Shown here piece after piece: positions 46,331-53,954 of a DNA stretch of 61,092 nucleotides. Source of the stretch: Rhodospirillales bacterium (GTDB lineage: Bacteria; Pseudomonadota; Alphaproteobacteria; Reyranellales; Reyranellaceae); assembly GCA_009377525.1 (NCBI GenBank), contig WHTW01000030.1, positions 370-61,461 on the forward strand, in the 5' to 3' direction. The position numbers and the translations under genes are program-made. The notes beneath the pieces were generated by a model that was not told the DNA's origin, made no database searches, and saw only the letters and a program-made list of their open reading frames with translations. Numbering within the stretch: position 1 is the stretch's first letter; the number at the start of each line of letters is the position of its first letter.

Positions 46331-48765
46331 TCCACTACCTCGCGCTCGCTGTCATCTCGGCGGCGACGCTGGCTTACGAGGTCCTTCTGGTCCGGCTCTT
46401 CGCGATCGTTCAGTGGCACCACTTTGCCTTCATGGCGATCAGCATCGCGCTGCTCGGCTTTGGCGCCAGCGGCACATGGCTCGCTCTGTGGCAACACCGG
46501 GTCGGGTCGCGCTTCACGCCGACCTTCGCGGCGAGTGCCGCACTATTCGCGCTTTCCGCTCCCGCGAGCTTCCTCGCGGCTCAGTCCTTGCCATTCAATG
46601 CCTTGGCCATCGTCTGGGATCCAGGCCAGCTCCTGTATCTGCTCGCCATGTACCTGCTGCTTGTCGTTCCGTTCTTCTGCGGCGCCACCTGCGTGGGCCT
46701 GGCCTTTGTCTGTTGCGGCGACAAGGTCGGGCGCGTCTATGCGTTCAATCTGGTCGGATCGGCCGTGGGGACTCTCGGCATCGTCGCAGCCCTCTTCGTG
46801 CTGTCTCCCTCGGACGCTCTTCGACTGATTGCCGCCCTGGGGTTTATCGCAGCCGGACTGGTTGCGCTGGATGGAAGGTTGGCCTTCTGGCCCGCGCTGT
46901 CTGCGGGTGGCGCGATCCTGGCCCTCACGGTCTTGGTGGCTTTGCCCGAAGCGTGGTTTGCCCTGAGGATCTCCGACTACAAGGCACTTCCCGGCGCCCT
47001 CAATGTGATGGGCACGAAGGTGCTGGGCGAGCGCTCGGGGCCGCTCGGCCTTCTTTCGGTCGTCGAGAGCCCAAGCGTTCCCTTTCGCTATGTGCCCGGA
47101 TTGAGCCTGAACGCGCCGATGACGCCGCCGGACCAGCTCGGGGTTTTCTTCGACGGCGATTCGATGACGGCGATCACCCGTTTCGACGGCCGACGCGAGG
47201 GGCTCGCCTGGCTCGACTACACCACCGACGCGCTGGCCTACCATCTCCTGGAGGAGCCGCGGGTGCTGGTGCTTGGCGCCGGCGGCGGAAGCAGCGTGCT
47301 GCAGGCCCTCTACCATCGGGCCACGCGAATCGATGTGGTGGAACTCGATGCCAACATGGTGCGCCTGGTCGGGGAAGACCATGCGCAATATGCCGGGGAC
47401 ATTTACAAACGGCCGGACATTCAGGTGCACGTGGCCGAAGCGCGAGGGTTCGTCAGCTCGAGCAAGGACCAGTGGGATGCCGTGCAGATTCCGTTGTTGG
47501 ATGCTTTCGGAGCCGCAGCAGGGATGCACGGCCTCAGCGAAACTTACATCTACACGGTGGAGGCCTTCGAGCAATACCTCAAGCGCCTGCGCCCCGGCGG
47601 CTGGCTCAGCATCACGCGCTGGCTCAAGCTGCCGCCGCGCGATGCGCTCAGGCTGTTCGCCACCGCACTCGAGGCCTTGCGCCGCTCGGGTATCGAGAAT
47701 CCCGAGCAGCGCCTCGTCCTGCTTCGCGGTCTCAACACAACCACGCTGCTGGTCAAGAGCGGTGTCGTAACGGGCACGGAGATCGCCAAGGCCAGGGCCT
47801 TCTCCGCCGAGCGCTCGTTCGATCTCTGCTACTATCCCGGAATCAGCGCCGATGAGGCCAACCGCTTCAACATTCTGGATGAGCCCTACTTCTTTGCAGG
47901 CACCACGGCTCTGATCGGAACAGGGCGAGACGCGTTCATGGCCCGCTACAAGTTCGACATCGCGCCATCGACAGACGAGCAGCCCTATTTTTTCGACTTC
48001 TTGAAATGGCGCACCTTGCCCGAGCTGGTGGCGATCCGCAGGGCGGGCGGCGCGGGCCTTCTGGAGCTAGGCAAGCTGATCCTGGTCGCCACCATGATAC
48101 AAGCGACGCTGCTGAGCGCCGTATTCATTGCGGCGCCCCTTTGGACGACGCGGCGAGTTCTTGCTCGGTCTTCTCAGGTCTGGCGCGTCGCCATCTACTT
48201 CTTTGCTCTTGGTCTCGGCTTCCTGTTCGTCGAGATCGCCTTCATCCAGAAGTTCATTCTGTTTCTGGGTCATCCCCTGTATGCTGTTGCCGTCGTTTTG
48301 ACGGGCTTCCTTCTGTTCGCTGGTGTCGGGAGCGCCGCCTCATCGTGGTTTGCCGAGCGCATTGACGCCTGGCAAAGGGCGCACCTGGATTGGGGCCGGC
48401 ATCTTTCCGCGATCCAACTTTCGGTTATGGGTATCATCGCGGTCTCGCTGCTCTACCTCTTGATCCTGCCCGCCCTGTTCGATTCGCTGCGATCGCTTGC
48501 CGACATCGCCAAGATCCTGGCCTCGCTCGGCCTGATCGCTCCACTGGCCTTCTTCATGGGGATGCCGTTTCCGCTTGGACTGTCGCGACTGTGGTCGGGG
48601 TCCCGGACCCTCGTTCCCTGGGCCTGGGGCGTGAACGGCTGCGCCTCGGTCCTAGGGGTCATACTCGCCTCACTGATCGCCATGACATGGGGTTTTTCGT
48701 CGGTGGTGCTGGCTGCAAGCCTCCTCTACGCGGGTGCCGCAGCGATCTTGCGGCGGCCTCTGTGA
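46327..48765 (+). CDS. Polytopic membrane protein with spermidine-synthase-like SAM domain
   Basis: The 812-residue protein has about seven N-terminal membrane helices (1-215). A soluble Rossmann domain follows, with V-L-V-L-G-A-G-G-G-S-S-V-L-Q-A-L near 315 and V-V-E-L-D-A-N-M-V near 336, the pattern of spermine/spermidine synthases, plus V-H-V-A-E-A-R-G-F-V and the Q-I-P-L-L-D-A-F region. About six C-terminal helices (580-812) include F-V-E-I-A-F-I-Q-K-F. The aminopropyl-transfer aspartate context is altered (D-A-V-Q-I-P in place of D-V-I-I-x-D). The ATGA overlap couples it to the PIMT-like gene. The reaction is unknown. Confidence 0.85.
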   Translation: MIHYLALAVISAATLAYEVLLVRLFAIVQWHHFAFMAISIALLGFGASGTWLALWQHRVGSRFTPTFAASAALFALSAPASFLAAQSLPFNALAIVWDPGQLLYLLAMYLLLVVPFFCGATCVGLAFVCCGDKVGRVYAFNLVGSAVGTLGIVAALFVLSPSDALRLIAALGFIAAGLVALDGRLAFWPALSAGGAILALTVLVALPEAWFALRISDYKALPGALNVMGTKVLGERSGPLGLLSVVESPSVPFRYVPGLSLNAPMTPPDQLGVFFDGDSMTAITRFDGRREGLAWLDYTTDALAYHLLEEPRVLVLGAGGGSSVLQALYHRATRIDVVELDANMVRLVGEDHAQYAGDIYKRPDIQVHVAEARGFVSSSKDQWDAVQIPLLDAFGAAAGMHGLSETYIYTVEAFEQYLKRLRPGGWLSITRWLKLPPRDALRLFATALEALRRSGIENPEQRLVLLRGLNTTTLLVKSGVVTGTEIAKARAFSAERSFDLCYYPGISADEANRFNILDEPYFFAGTTALIGTGRDAFMARYKFDIAPSTDEQPYFFDFLKWRTLPELVAIRRAGGAGLLELGKLILVATMIQATLLSAVFIAAPLWTTRRVLARSSQVWRVAIYFFALGLGFLFVEIAFIQKFILFLGHPLYAVAVVLTGFLLFAGVGSAASSWFAERIDAWQRAHLDWGRHLSAIQLSVMGIIAVSLLYLLILPALFDSLRSLADIAKILASLGLIAPLAFFMGMPFPLGLSRLWSGSRTLVPWAWGVNGCASVLGVILASLIAMTWGFSSVVLAASLLYAGAAAILRRPL

Positions 48766-48834
48766 TCGCGTTTGCGAGCGACGTCAGATCGCGAAACTTT
48801 TCTTGTCCCGATGGGCAACGTTTTCTGCGCTAAA

Positions 48835-48953
48835 GCATATCCCGTCCGGCCGGAATCAGCGGGGCAGGATATGCCCTGTGAAACCAGCATCACCAGTGCT
48901 CGCGTTCCCGATTCGATGGCACCGCGAGCGGTTCCATCAAATCGGGAACCGCT
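48835..48953. repeat. Paired-hairpin repeat family D, copy 2
   Basis: The first hairpin (48835-48874) pairs GCATATCCCGTCC with GGGGCAGGATATGC, then CCTGTGAAACCAGCATC (compare copy 1), then a second hairpin of GGTTCC.../...GGGAACC type. It shares the leader CTAAAGCA and order of parts with 45328-45443. Confidence 0.78.
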
Positions 48954-49029
48954 GCCGGGCCAGGCGGTCGCTGCTGGACCGATGACAGCACTGCCAGCAG
49001 TCGGGTTGGGCCGCACAAGCCTTGGTATG

Positions 49030-49345
49030 ACGGCGGCGTCGGCCCGCGATAGGGACCCCCTTGTGGAGCCCAAAAAGTCGCCGAATCGAAACGCGGCATC
49101 GACGCGCGACGGTGCCCCTTGCATTGCAAAACCATGGTTATTGACAAGCACGGCGGTTTTCGATAGGGTTCGACGTCTGTCGCTCTATGCATCGTCCATC
49201 CGATCCACAACAGCCGGCCGGCGGGCCCGTTCGGCAAGGCCGCGGTGCGCGAGGTCGATGGCGAGAATGCCGAACGAAACTCTCCCGAACGAAAATCGCC
49301 ATCGGAACTATCCGAAGTGCCCGAAGGGCCCAAAAAAAGCCCAAA
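49030..49345 (+). other. Diverged intergenic element, copy 1 (candidate ncRNA locus)
   Basis: This intergenic stretch has no convincing protein gene. It contains TTGACA (49141)-N17-TAGGGT, then TGTCGCTCTATGCATCGTC (49178-49196) followed by N-ATCCGA, which is repeated at 53663-53688 with one mismatch. Scattered shared words upstream (CCCGC...AAAAA...CGAAACG) and downstream (CGAAACT...AACTATC...GAAGG-GCCC) suggest the whole element is homologous to copy 2. The remainder of 48954-49462 holds only low-complexity TCCGAAT-rich sequence. Confidence 0.5.
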
Positions 49346-49462
49346 TAATCGCGGCTTTTGCGGGGTCGAATTCGGATAAAGCGAAACTATCCGAATTCAT
49401 CCGAATTCTCGGCCCTCTGCCCAACCGTCCGCAGGCCAACCCGTCATAACCTCTGTGACGCG

Positions 49463-49870
49463 CTACTGGTTCAGGAGGCCGGGACCGAGCCTCAACAGCG
49501 TGATGTGAGCGACCGCCAGCACGAGCGCGCCAACACCGTAGAGCGCGAACCGGGCAGCGTTCAGCCGCAGCTGCCGCGCCGACGGTTTCAGCATGGCCCA
49601 TCCGAGCTGGAGCGCGGCTACGAGCATAAGGAAGAGGGACGCAAGTACCGCCGAACTGGCGAATACGCCCGATGTTGCGGTGAACATCGCATCCGGCGGC
49701 AGCGCGGCTGTACCCGGGCGGGGCGGATGCTTCCACGGCGACAGCCTTGCCATGAGCAGGCTCGCGACGACGAAGACCAGCGATAGCAGGGCCAGAACGC
49801 AGGCGGCCCTGGCGATCAGGGTCCTGCCCGCGTCGCTGTAGTAGTCGAGGCGCAGGAACTCGGCCGAACT
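49463..49870 (-). pseudogene. Hypothetical three-helix membrane protein, start lost
   Basis: About 135 codons are open and end at 49463. They contain three good membrane helices (V-L-A-L-L-S-L-V-F-V-V-A-S-L-L, then A-V-L-A-S-L-F-L-M-L-V-A-A-L-Q-L-G, then L-Y-G-V-G-A-L-V-L-A-V-A-H). No start codon with ribosome site lies near F-L-R-L-D-Y-Y, the first plausible residues. The frame instead runs back into the damaged EamA gene. It may be a 5'-truncated gene fused by deletion, or could use a rare start. Confidence 0.45.
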
Positions 49871-50513
49871 GCGGCCGATACTCGGCGCGCACGCGCCTGC
49901 CGGTACCGCCCAGACGAGGTACGTCGCGTCGCCACCACGAACCACAGCACCGACACCACGGCCGTGGCGCGCAACGCCGGCACGCGCCAGTGGCGCAGCA
50001 ACAGGGTGAAGCCCGCCCACAGCACGCTCGAGGCGAAGAACAGCAGGTCGCCCAGCCAGGCCCGCTCGCCGGCGGGCTGCCGCAGCCCATCCCATCCGAC
50101 CAGCGCAATGCCGCCCAGCACGATGGCCGCGCCTGCCAGATGCTCGCGGCTCAGCCGTTCGCGCAGAAACAGGGCGGCGCGCGATGACCGCGCCATGGGC
50201 GAGCGGCGCGAAACCGTAGCCGCCGGTCTGCAGCAGCGCGAACGGCCCGCCACCCAGCAAGGTCAGGAAGAGGGCGCGCCGCCAGCCGACGCCCGCCAGG
50301 TCGCGCACGCCGAACCGCAGCAGCAGCGGCAGCATGATCAGGCCGGCGACTATGAAGCGCGCGAAGATCATGTCGACGGTGAGCAGGCCACCCAGGATGC
50401 CCGCCCGGGCAGCGGCAAAGCTCAGCGACGCGCCCAGCGCCATGGTCGCGCCGCACAGGTAGCCCCAGCGCTCGCGTTTCGCTGCGCGTCGTCTCGATCG
50501 TTTGTTCGGCCAC
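49871..50513 (-). pseudogene. EamA/DMT-family transporter, multiply frameshifted and truncated
   Basis: Pieces of an EamA permease lie in successive frames: G-Y-L-C-G-A-T-M-A-L-G-A-S-L-S-F-A-A-A-R-A then F-A-R-F-I-V-A-G-L-I-M-L-P-L-L-L-R-F in one, F-L-R-E-R-L-S-R-E-H-L-A-G-A-A-I-V-L-G-G in the next, and Y-L-V-W-A-V-P-A-G in a third. Breaks lie near 50185 and between 49915 and 49960, and the second EamA half is missing. The N-terminus is unclear. Loss of a drug/metabolite exporter is implied. Confidence 0.7.
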
Positions 50514-50558
50514 CTGCAGCAGCCGCTAGCACGGAGCGCGTCAGGGCCCCAAGAATTT

Positions 50559-50574
50559 TGTAGCGTTCGTTACA
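50559..50574. promoter_or_regulatory. Candidate TetR operator
   Basis: TGTAGCGTTCGTTACA has 6 of 8 symmetric pairs (TGTA-x-CG-xx-CG-x-TACA), a common TetR-family operator form. It lies 20 bases before the tetR start and touches a CATAAT -10-like box, which fits autorepression. Confidence 0.5.
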
Positions 50575-50594
50575 TAATAGCGCTTTCATCGGCC

Positions 50595-51182
50595 ATGGCC
50601 CGCCTCAAAGCCTTCGATGAGGATCGCGCGCTCGACGCCGCCGTCGACTGCTTCTGGATGCGTGGCTACGAGGCGACGTCGGTGCGCGGTCTCGCCGAGG
50701 CGATGGGAATCGGCGGCACCAGCCTGTACAACGCCTACGGCGACAAGCGCGCGCTGTTCCGTCGCTCGCTGCAGCGCTACGCCGAGCGCTCCATGCGCGA
50801 ACGCATCGCGCGGCTGGAGGCGGCGCACAAACCGAAGGAGGCGATTGCGGCCTTCGTCAACGAGATCATCGACCGGTCGCTGAAAGATCCCGACCGCAAG
50901 GGCTGCCTGCTGGTGAATTCCGCGCTCGACGTGGCGCCGCACGATGCCGTGATCGGCAAGGTGGTGGGCGGCTATCTCGACGAGATCCGCACCTTCTTCC
51001 GGCGCAACATCGAAGCGGCGCGCATGGCGGGCCAGGTGTCGCGCCGGATCAACGCCGAGGAGATGTCTGACCATCTGCTAGGTGTGATCGCGGGCATCCG
51101 CGTGCTGGCCCGCACCGGGGCAAGGCGCCGGCAGCTGGAAGGCGTGGCGCGGCCTGCGCTCGACCTCCTGGAAACCCCATGA
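50595..51182 (+). CDS. TetR/AcrR-family transcriptional regulator
   Basis: The 195-residue regulator has an N-terminal HTH: F-D-E-D-R-A-L-D-A-A-V-D-C-F-W-M-R-G-Y-E (7-26), then T-S-V-R-G-L-A-E-A-M-G-I-G-G-T-S-L-Y-N-A-Y (28-48) with the recognition helix. The C-terminal ligand domain includes K-G-C-L-L-V-N-S-A-L-D. That cysteine is conserved in a subgroup of TetR proteins and could sense electrophiles or oxidants (inference). Its stop overlaps the DUF1330 start (ATGA), so it heads the cassette with the two putative selenoproteins. Confidence 0.93.
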   Translation: MARLKAFDEDRALDAAVDCFWMRGYEATSVRGLAEAMGIGGTSLYNAYGDKRALFRRSLQRYAERSMRERIARLEAAHKPKEAIAAFVNEIIDRSLKDPDRKGCLLVNSALDVAPHDAVIGKVVGGYLDEIRTFFRRNIEAARMAGQVSRRINAEEMSDHLLGVIAGIRVLARTGARRRQLEGVARPALDLLETP

Positions 51183-51583
51183 TTGACCAGCTCAACGAAG
51201 CGGCACTGAAGGCGCTGGCCGACGACACGCCGGTCACCATGCTGAACCTGATGCACTTTCGCGAGCGCTCGCTCGATGGAAACGGCAGCGGCTGGGATGC
51301 CTATCTGCGCTACAGCAAGCTCACGATCAGGCTGATCAAGGCGCAGGGCGGGACGATCATCTGGACCGGCAGCGCCGAGGCTGTGGCCCTTGGCGCACCC
51401 GAGCGGCATCACTGGGACTATGTCGCGCTGGTCCGCTATCCGTCGCGGAGGGCGTTCCTCGCCATGATGAACTCGCCCGAATATGCCGCCGCTAACGTCG
51501 AACGCGAGAATGGCTGCGCCGATCACGCCATTGTTGCGGTGAACGAAACCTACAACGGGCTGAACCCCAAACCGAAGGAATAG
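51179..51583 (+). CDS. DUF1330-like dimeric alpha/beta-barrel protein
   Basis: The 134-residue protein has P-V-T-M-L-N-L-M-H-F-R near 18-28, Y-L-R-Y-S-K near 42, A-L-V-R-Y-P-S-R-R-A-F-L-A-M-M near 82-96 and S-P-E-Y near 99. It is a ferredoxin-like fold related to EthD/ABM monooxygenase-type proteins. Its function is unknown. It overlaps tetR by four bases and is four bases from the peroxiredoxin-like gene, so it belongs to the same operon. Confidence 0.82.
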   Translation: MIDQLNEAALKALADDTPVTMLNLMHFRERSLDGNGSGWDAYLRYSKLTIRLIKAQGGTIIWTGSAEAVALGAPERHHWDYVALVRYPSRRAFLAMMNSPEYAAANVERENGCADHAIVAVNETYNGLNPKPKE

Positions 51584-51587
51584 GAAC

Positions 51588-52241
51588 ATGTCCCTAGAAG
51601 AGAAATTGGCCGCCACCCGCGCGGCATCCGCGGCGCGCATCCCTCCCGACCGCGCGGCCATCATGGAGCGGGCGACCGAGGATCTGCGGCGGTCCGGAAT
51701 GCTCGACCGCATCGTCAAGGTCGGCAGCCCGGCACCCGCGTTCGAGCTCGCCGGCCACGACGGCCGGCGCATCGCCTCGAGCGAGCTGCTCGCCGGCGGA
51801 CCGATGGTGGTCTCGTTCTTCCGAGGGTCGTGGTGACCCTACTGCCGGCATGAGCTGGATGCTCTGCAAAGCGTATACGCCGACATCTCGGCCCTTGGGG
51901 CATCGCTGATCGTGATCTCGCCCGAGCTGCCGCGAGCCACGGCCGACATGGCCGCCAAGCAGAAGCTCACCTTCCCCATCGTGTGGGATGAAATGTCGAA
52001 GGTCGCCGAAGCGTTCGGTCTTGCCTTCACGCTGCCGGACGACCTGCGCAAGGTCTATCTCGGATTCGGCAACGACCTCGCCGTTCGCAACGGCGATCCG
52101 TCGTGGCGCCTGCCGGTGCCGGCGCGCTTCGTGATCGACAGCGGCGGCATCGTGCGCTCGGTCGAAGCCGATCCGGACTACCGCTATCGGCCGGAGCCGG
52201 AAGCGACGGTCGAGGCCTTGCGCAAGGTCGTCGCCGGCTAG
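51588..52241 (+). CDS. Peroxiredoxin-like AhpC/TSA-family protein, putative selenoprotein (Sec83, TGA at 51834)
   Basis: One frame of 218 codons is open from ATG 51588 to TAG 52239 except for TGA at 51834-51836. Read through, it is a complete thioredoxin-fold protein: V-G-S-P-A-P-A-F-E-L near 45-54, V-V-S-F-F-R-G-S-W-U-P-Y-C-R-H-E-L around 74-90, then V-I-S-P-E-L, V-W-D-E-M-S-K-V-A-E-A-F-G-L and P-A-R-F-V-I-D-S-G-G. Relatives have R-G-x-W-C-P-Y-C, so the TGA replaces exactly the first redox cysteine. A SECIS-like hairpin follows. A nonsense mutation TGC-to-TGA is the alternative, made unlikely by the neighbouring gene. Likely a thiol/selenol peroxidase in the cytosol. Confidence 0.82.
51837..51868 (+). 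promoter_or_regulatory. Candidate bacterial SECIS element of the peroxiredoxin-like gene
   Basis: Downstream of TGA 51834, GCAT (51848-51851) pairs with ATGC (51859-51862) around the loop GAGCTGG. The outer TGC (51843) pairs with GCA (51866) across an internal loop. The loop begins 15 bases after the TGA and starts with G, as SelB-recognised hairpins do. The stem is short, so it needs folding and SelB tests. Confidence 0.55.
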
Positions 52242-52251
52242 GAGTACGACA

Positions 52252-53418
52252 ATGGTCAAGCGTCTCAAGGACATGCCTGGCGTCGAAGCGCGCCATCTCG
52301 CGCACATCGAGTGCCCGACCTATGACGACACGCCGTCGCTCGCCGGCAAACCGCTGGCCCAGCGACGCGTGGCGATCATCTCGACGGCCGGCCTGCACAA
52401 GCGCGGCGACCGGCCGTTCCGTCTGGGCGACGGCAGCTACCGCGTCATCCCGGCCGAGACGCCGGCCAGCGACCTGGTGATGAGCCACATCTCGGTCAAT
52501 TTCGACCGCACCGGCTTTCAGCAGGACCTCAACGTCGTGTTCCCGATCGACCGCCTGCGCGAGCTGGTGGCCGAGGGCAGCGTCGGCTCGATGGCGTCGG
52601 TGCACTATTCCTTCATGGGCGCCTTTCCGCCGGCGGCGGCCGAGCCGCATGCGCAGCACTTGGCTGGGCTCCTGAAGGCCGACAAGGTCGACGCCGCGCT
52701 GCTCGTTCCGGTTTGACCCGCCTGCACGCGCGCCGTGGGCGCGCTCGGTCATTTCCTCGAGCGCCAGGGCATCCCGACCACCGGCATCAGCCTGGTACGC
52801 GAGCACACCGAAACCGTGCGTCCGCCGCGCGCTCTGTGGGTCACCTTCGAGCTCGGCCGGCCACTCGGCAGGCCTGACGATCCGCCGTTCCAGCGCCGGG
52901 TCACCAAGGCGGCGCTCGATCTGCTCGAGCGCACCGACGGGCCGCTGATCGCCGATTATCCCGAGCATGTCGACGAGCCGGCTGACTTCTCCGGCTGGGC
53001 TTGCCCGATCAACCTGGCACCCACCGAGGTCGATTCGCTGGCGGCCGAGATCGACCGGCTGGCGACCTGGCACGACCGGGCCGTCGCCGCGCAGGGTCGC
53101 ACGACGGTCGGCGTCTCCGGCCTCGACGTGCCGGCTGCCGGCGCCCTGGTGAGCGAGGCGCTGAACGGCACGCTGCCGCCGGCGCAAGCGCTCAAGGAGG
53201 CGCTCGACGATTTGCGTGCTTATTACCTCGAGGCGGCGTCGGCTTTCCCCGATCCCGGCTCACCGGCGACACGCAAGAAGTGGTTCTGGGAGGAGACGAA
53301 GCTCGCACGGGCGATGCTGGCCCTGCAGCCCAAGCTCGCAGCCAGCGACGACCAGCACCACAAGATCCTCGGCAACCTGACGATGATCCCGGCGACCGAG
53401 CGTCACCGGCTGGGCTAG
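52252..53418 (+). CDS. GrdB-like (glycine/sarcosine/betaine/D-proline reductase) family protein, putative selenoprotein (Sec155, TGA at 52714)
   Basis: One frame of 389 codons runs from ATG 52252 to TAG 53416, broken only by TGA 52714-52716. Before it: H-I-E-C-P-T-Y, R-R-V-A-I-I-S-T-A-G-L-H, S-H-I-S-V-N-F-D-R-T-G-F-Q-Q-D-L-N-V-V-F-P and V-D-A-A-L-L-V-P-V. After it: P-A-C-T-R-A-V-G, i.e. U-P-A-C-T, the Sec-x-x-Cys-Thr motif of the GrdB/PrdB group. No GrdA, GrdC or GrdE gene is near, so it is not a Stickland reductase; many proteobacterial homologues are uncharacterised. The C-terminal 150 residues are a further, unrecognised helical region. It lies 10 bases after the peroxiredoxin-like gene. 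Confidence 0.85.
52728..52744 (+). promoter_or_regulatory. Candidate bacterial SECIS element of the GrdB-like gene
   Basis: GCGCGCC (52728-52734) and GGCGCGC (52738-52744) form a perfect 7-bp GC stem with the loop GTG. The loop begins 18 bases after TGA 52714-52716. Distance, stem strength and a G at the first loop position match bacterial SECIS rules. Confidence 0.72.
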
Positions 53419-53606
53419 TGCCTCGTCACAAAGCCGTTGCACGGGCTGTTGCAAATCGGGGCGCTGTGCTGGCTTGAAAGCAGTGCTGGCACTCGGGCTC
53501 GGCGTCCCGAGGAGTGGGTGTCGTCGCCCGGACGACCCGCCAAATGCGGTCCTCTACGGTGCGAAAAAACTCACGAAAACGAAACGGGCGCCGCTGACCA
53601 CAGTTC

Positions 53607-53634
53607 TTGACATGATATTCACTTGAGTTATAAT
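53607..53634 (+). promoter_or_regulatory. Consensus sigma-70 promoter without a downstream protein gene
   Basis: TTGACA (53607-53612), a 16-base spacer and TATAAT (53629-53634) are exact consensus boxes. No plus-strand reading frame of convincing quality follows; the next genes are on the minus strand. It lies 188 bases after the GrdB-like stop. Confidence 0.7.
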
Positions 53635-53640
53635 GGCGGC

Positions 53641-53856
53641 CTGTTGCGTTGCTTCCCCGCGTTGTCGCTCTATGCATCGTCGATCCGAGACCAAAAGGCT
53701 GCGCCAGACGCCGCGTGGGGCCGTCCGGCCGCCGAGGGGCTCGCCGCTCCAGGCTCCGGCGCGGCGATTCCGCTATCGAAACTTGCGTAACTATCTTAAT
53801 TCGGAAGGAGGCCCAACCAGTAGGGGGTGAGATCTCGAAGGGCCACAAGGCTCTTT
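53641..53856 (+). ncRNA. Candidate small RNA / intergenic element copy 2
   Basis: The predicted transcript starts about 53641 after the consensus promoter. It contains TGTCGCTCTATGCATCGTC (53663-53681), shared with the element at 49030-49345. It ends near a 7-bp hairpin AAGGGCC-ACAA-GGCTCTT (53838-53855) followed by a weak T-run. The body holds GC-rich pairing segments (GGCCGTCCGGCC, GGCTCCGGCGC). No protein-coding bias is seen. The rest of 53419-53954 has no other recognised feature. Confidence 0.45.
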
Positions 53857-53954
53857 GTCGGAAATGCCGGAAATACCGGAAAATCCCCGCGCGCTGACGG
53901 CAGTGCATGCAGGGCGGCCCGTGGCCAACTGGTCAAAGTCGCCGTGCGGCGGAA

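Noticed and set aside
49308..50108. 266-codon minus-strand frame spanning the EamA relic and intergenic DNA
   Set aside because: It crosses the conserved membrane segments in the wrong frame and ends in low-complexity sequence.
51588..51836. Reading the peroxiredoxin-like gene as a short 82-residue protein plus a separate downstream fragment
   Set aside because: Homology continues in the same frame straight through the TGA, and the short piece would lack the active site. Full-length read-through explains the data better.
52735..53418. Separate gene starting at the GTG at 52735
   Set aside because: No ribosome site precedes it, the GTG is the loop of the SECIS-like hairpin, and the protein would begin in the middle of the conserved U-P-A-C-T-R-A-V-G motif.
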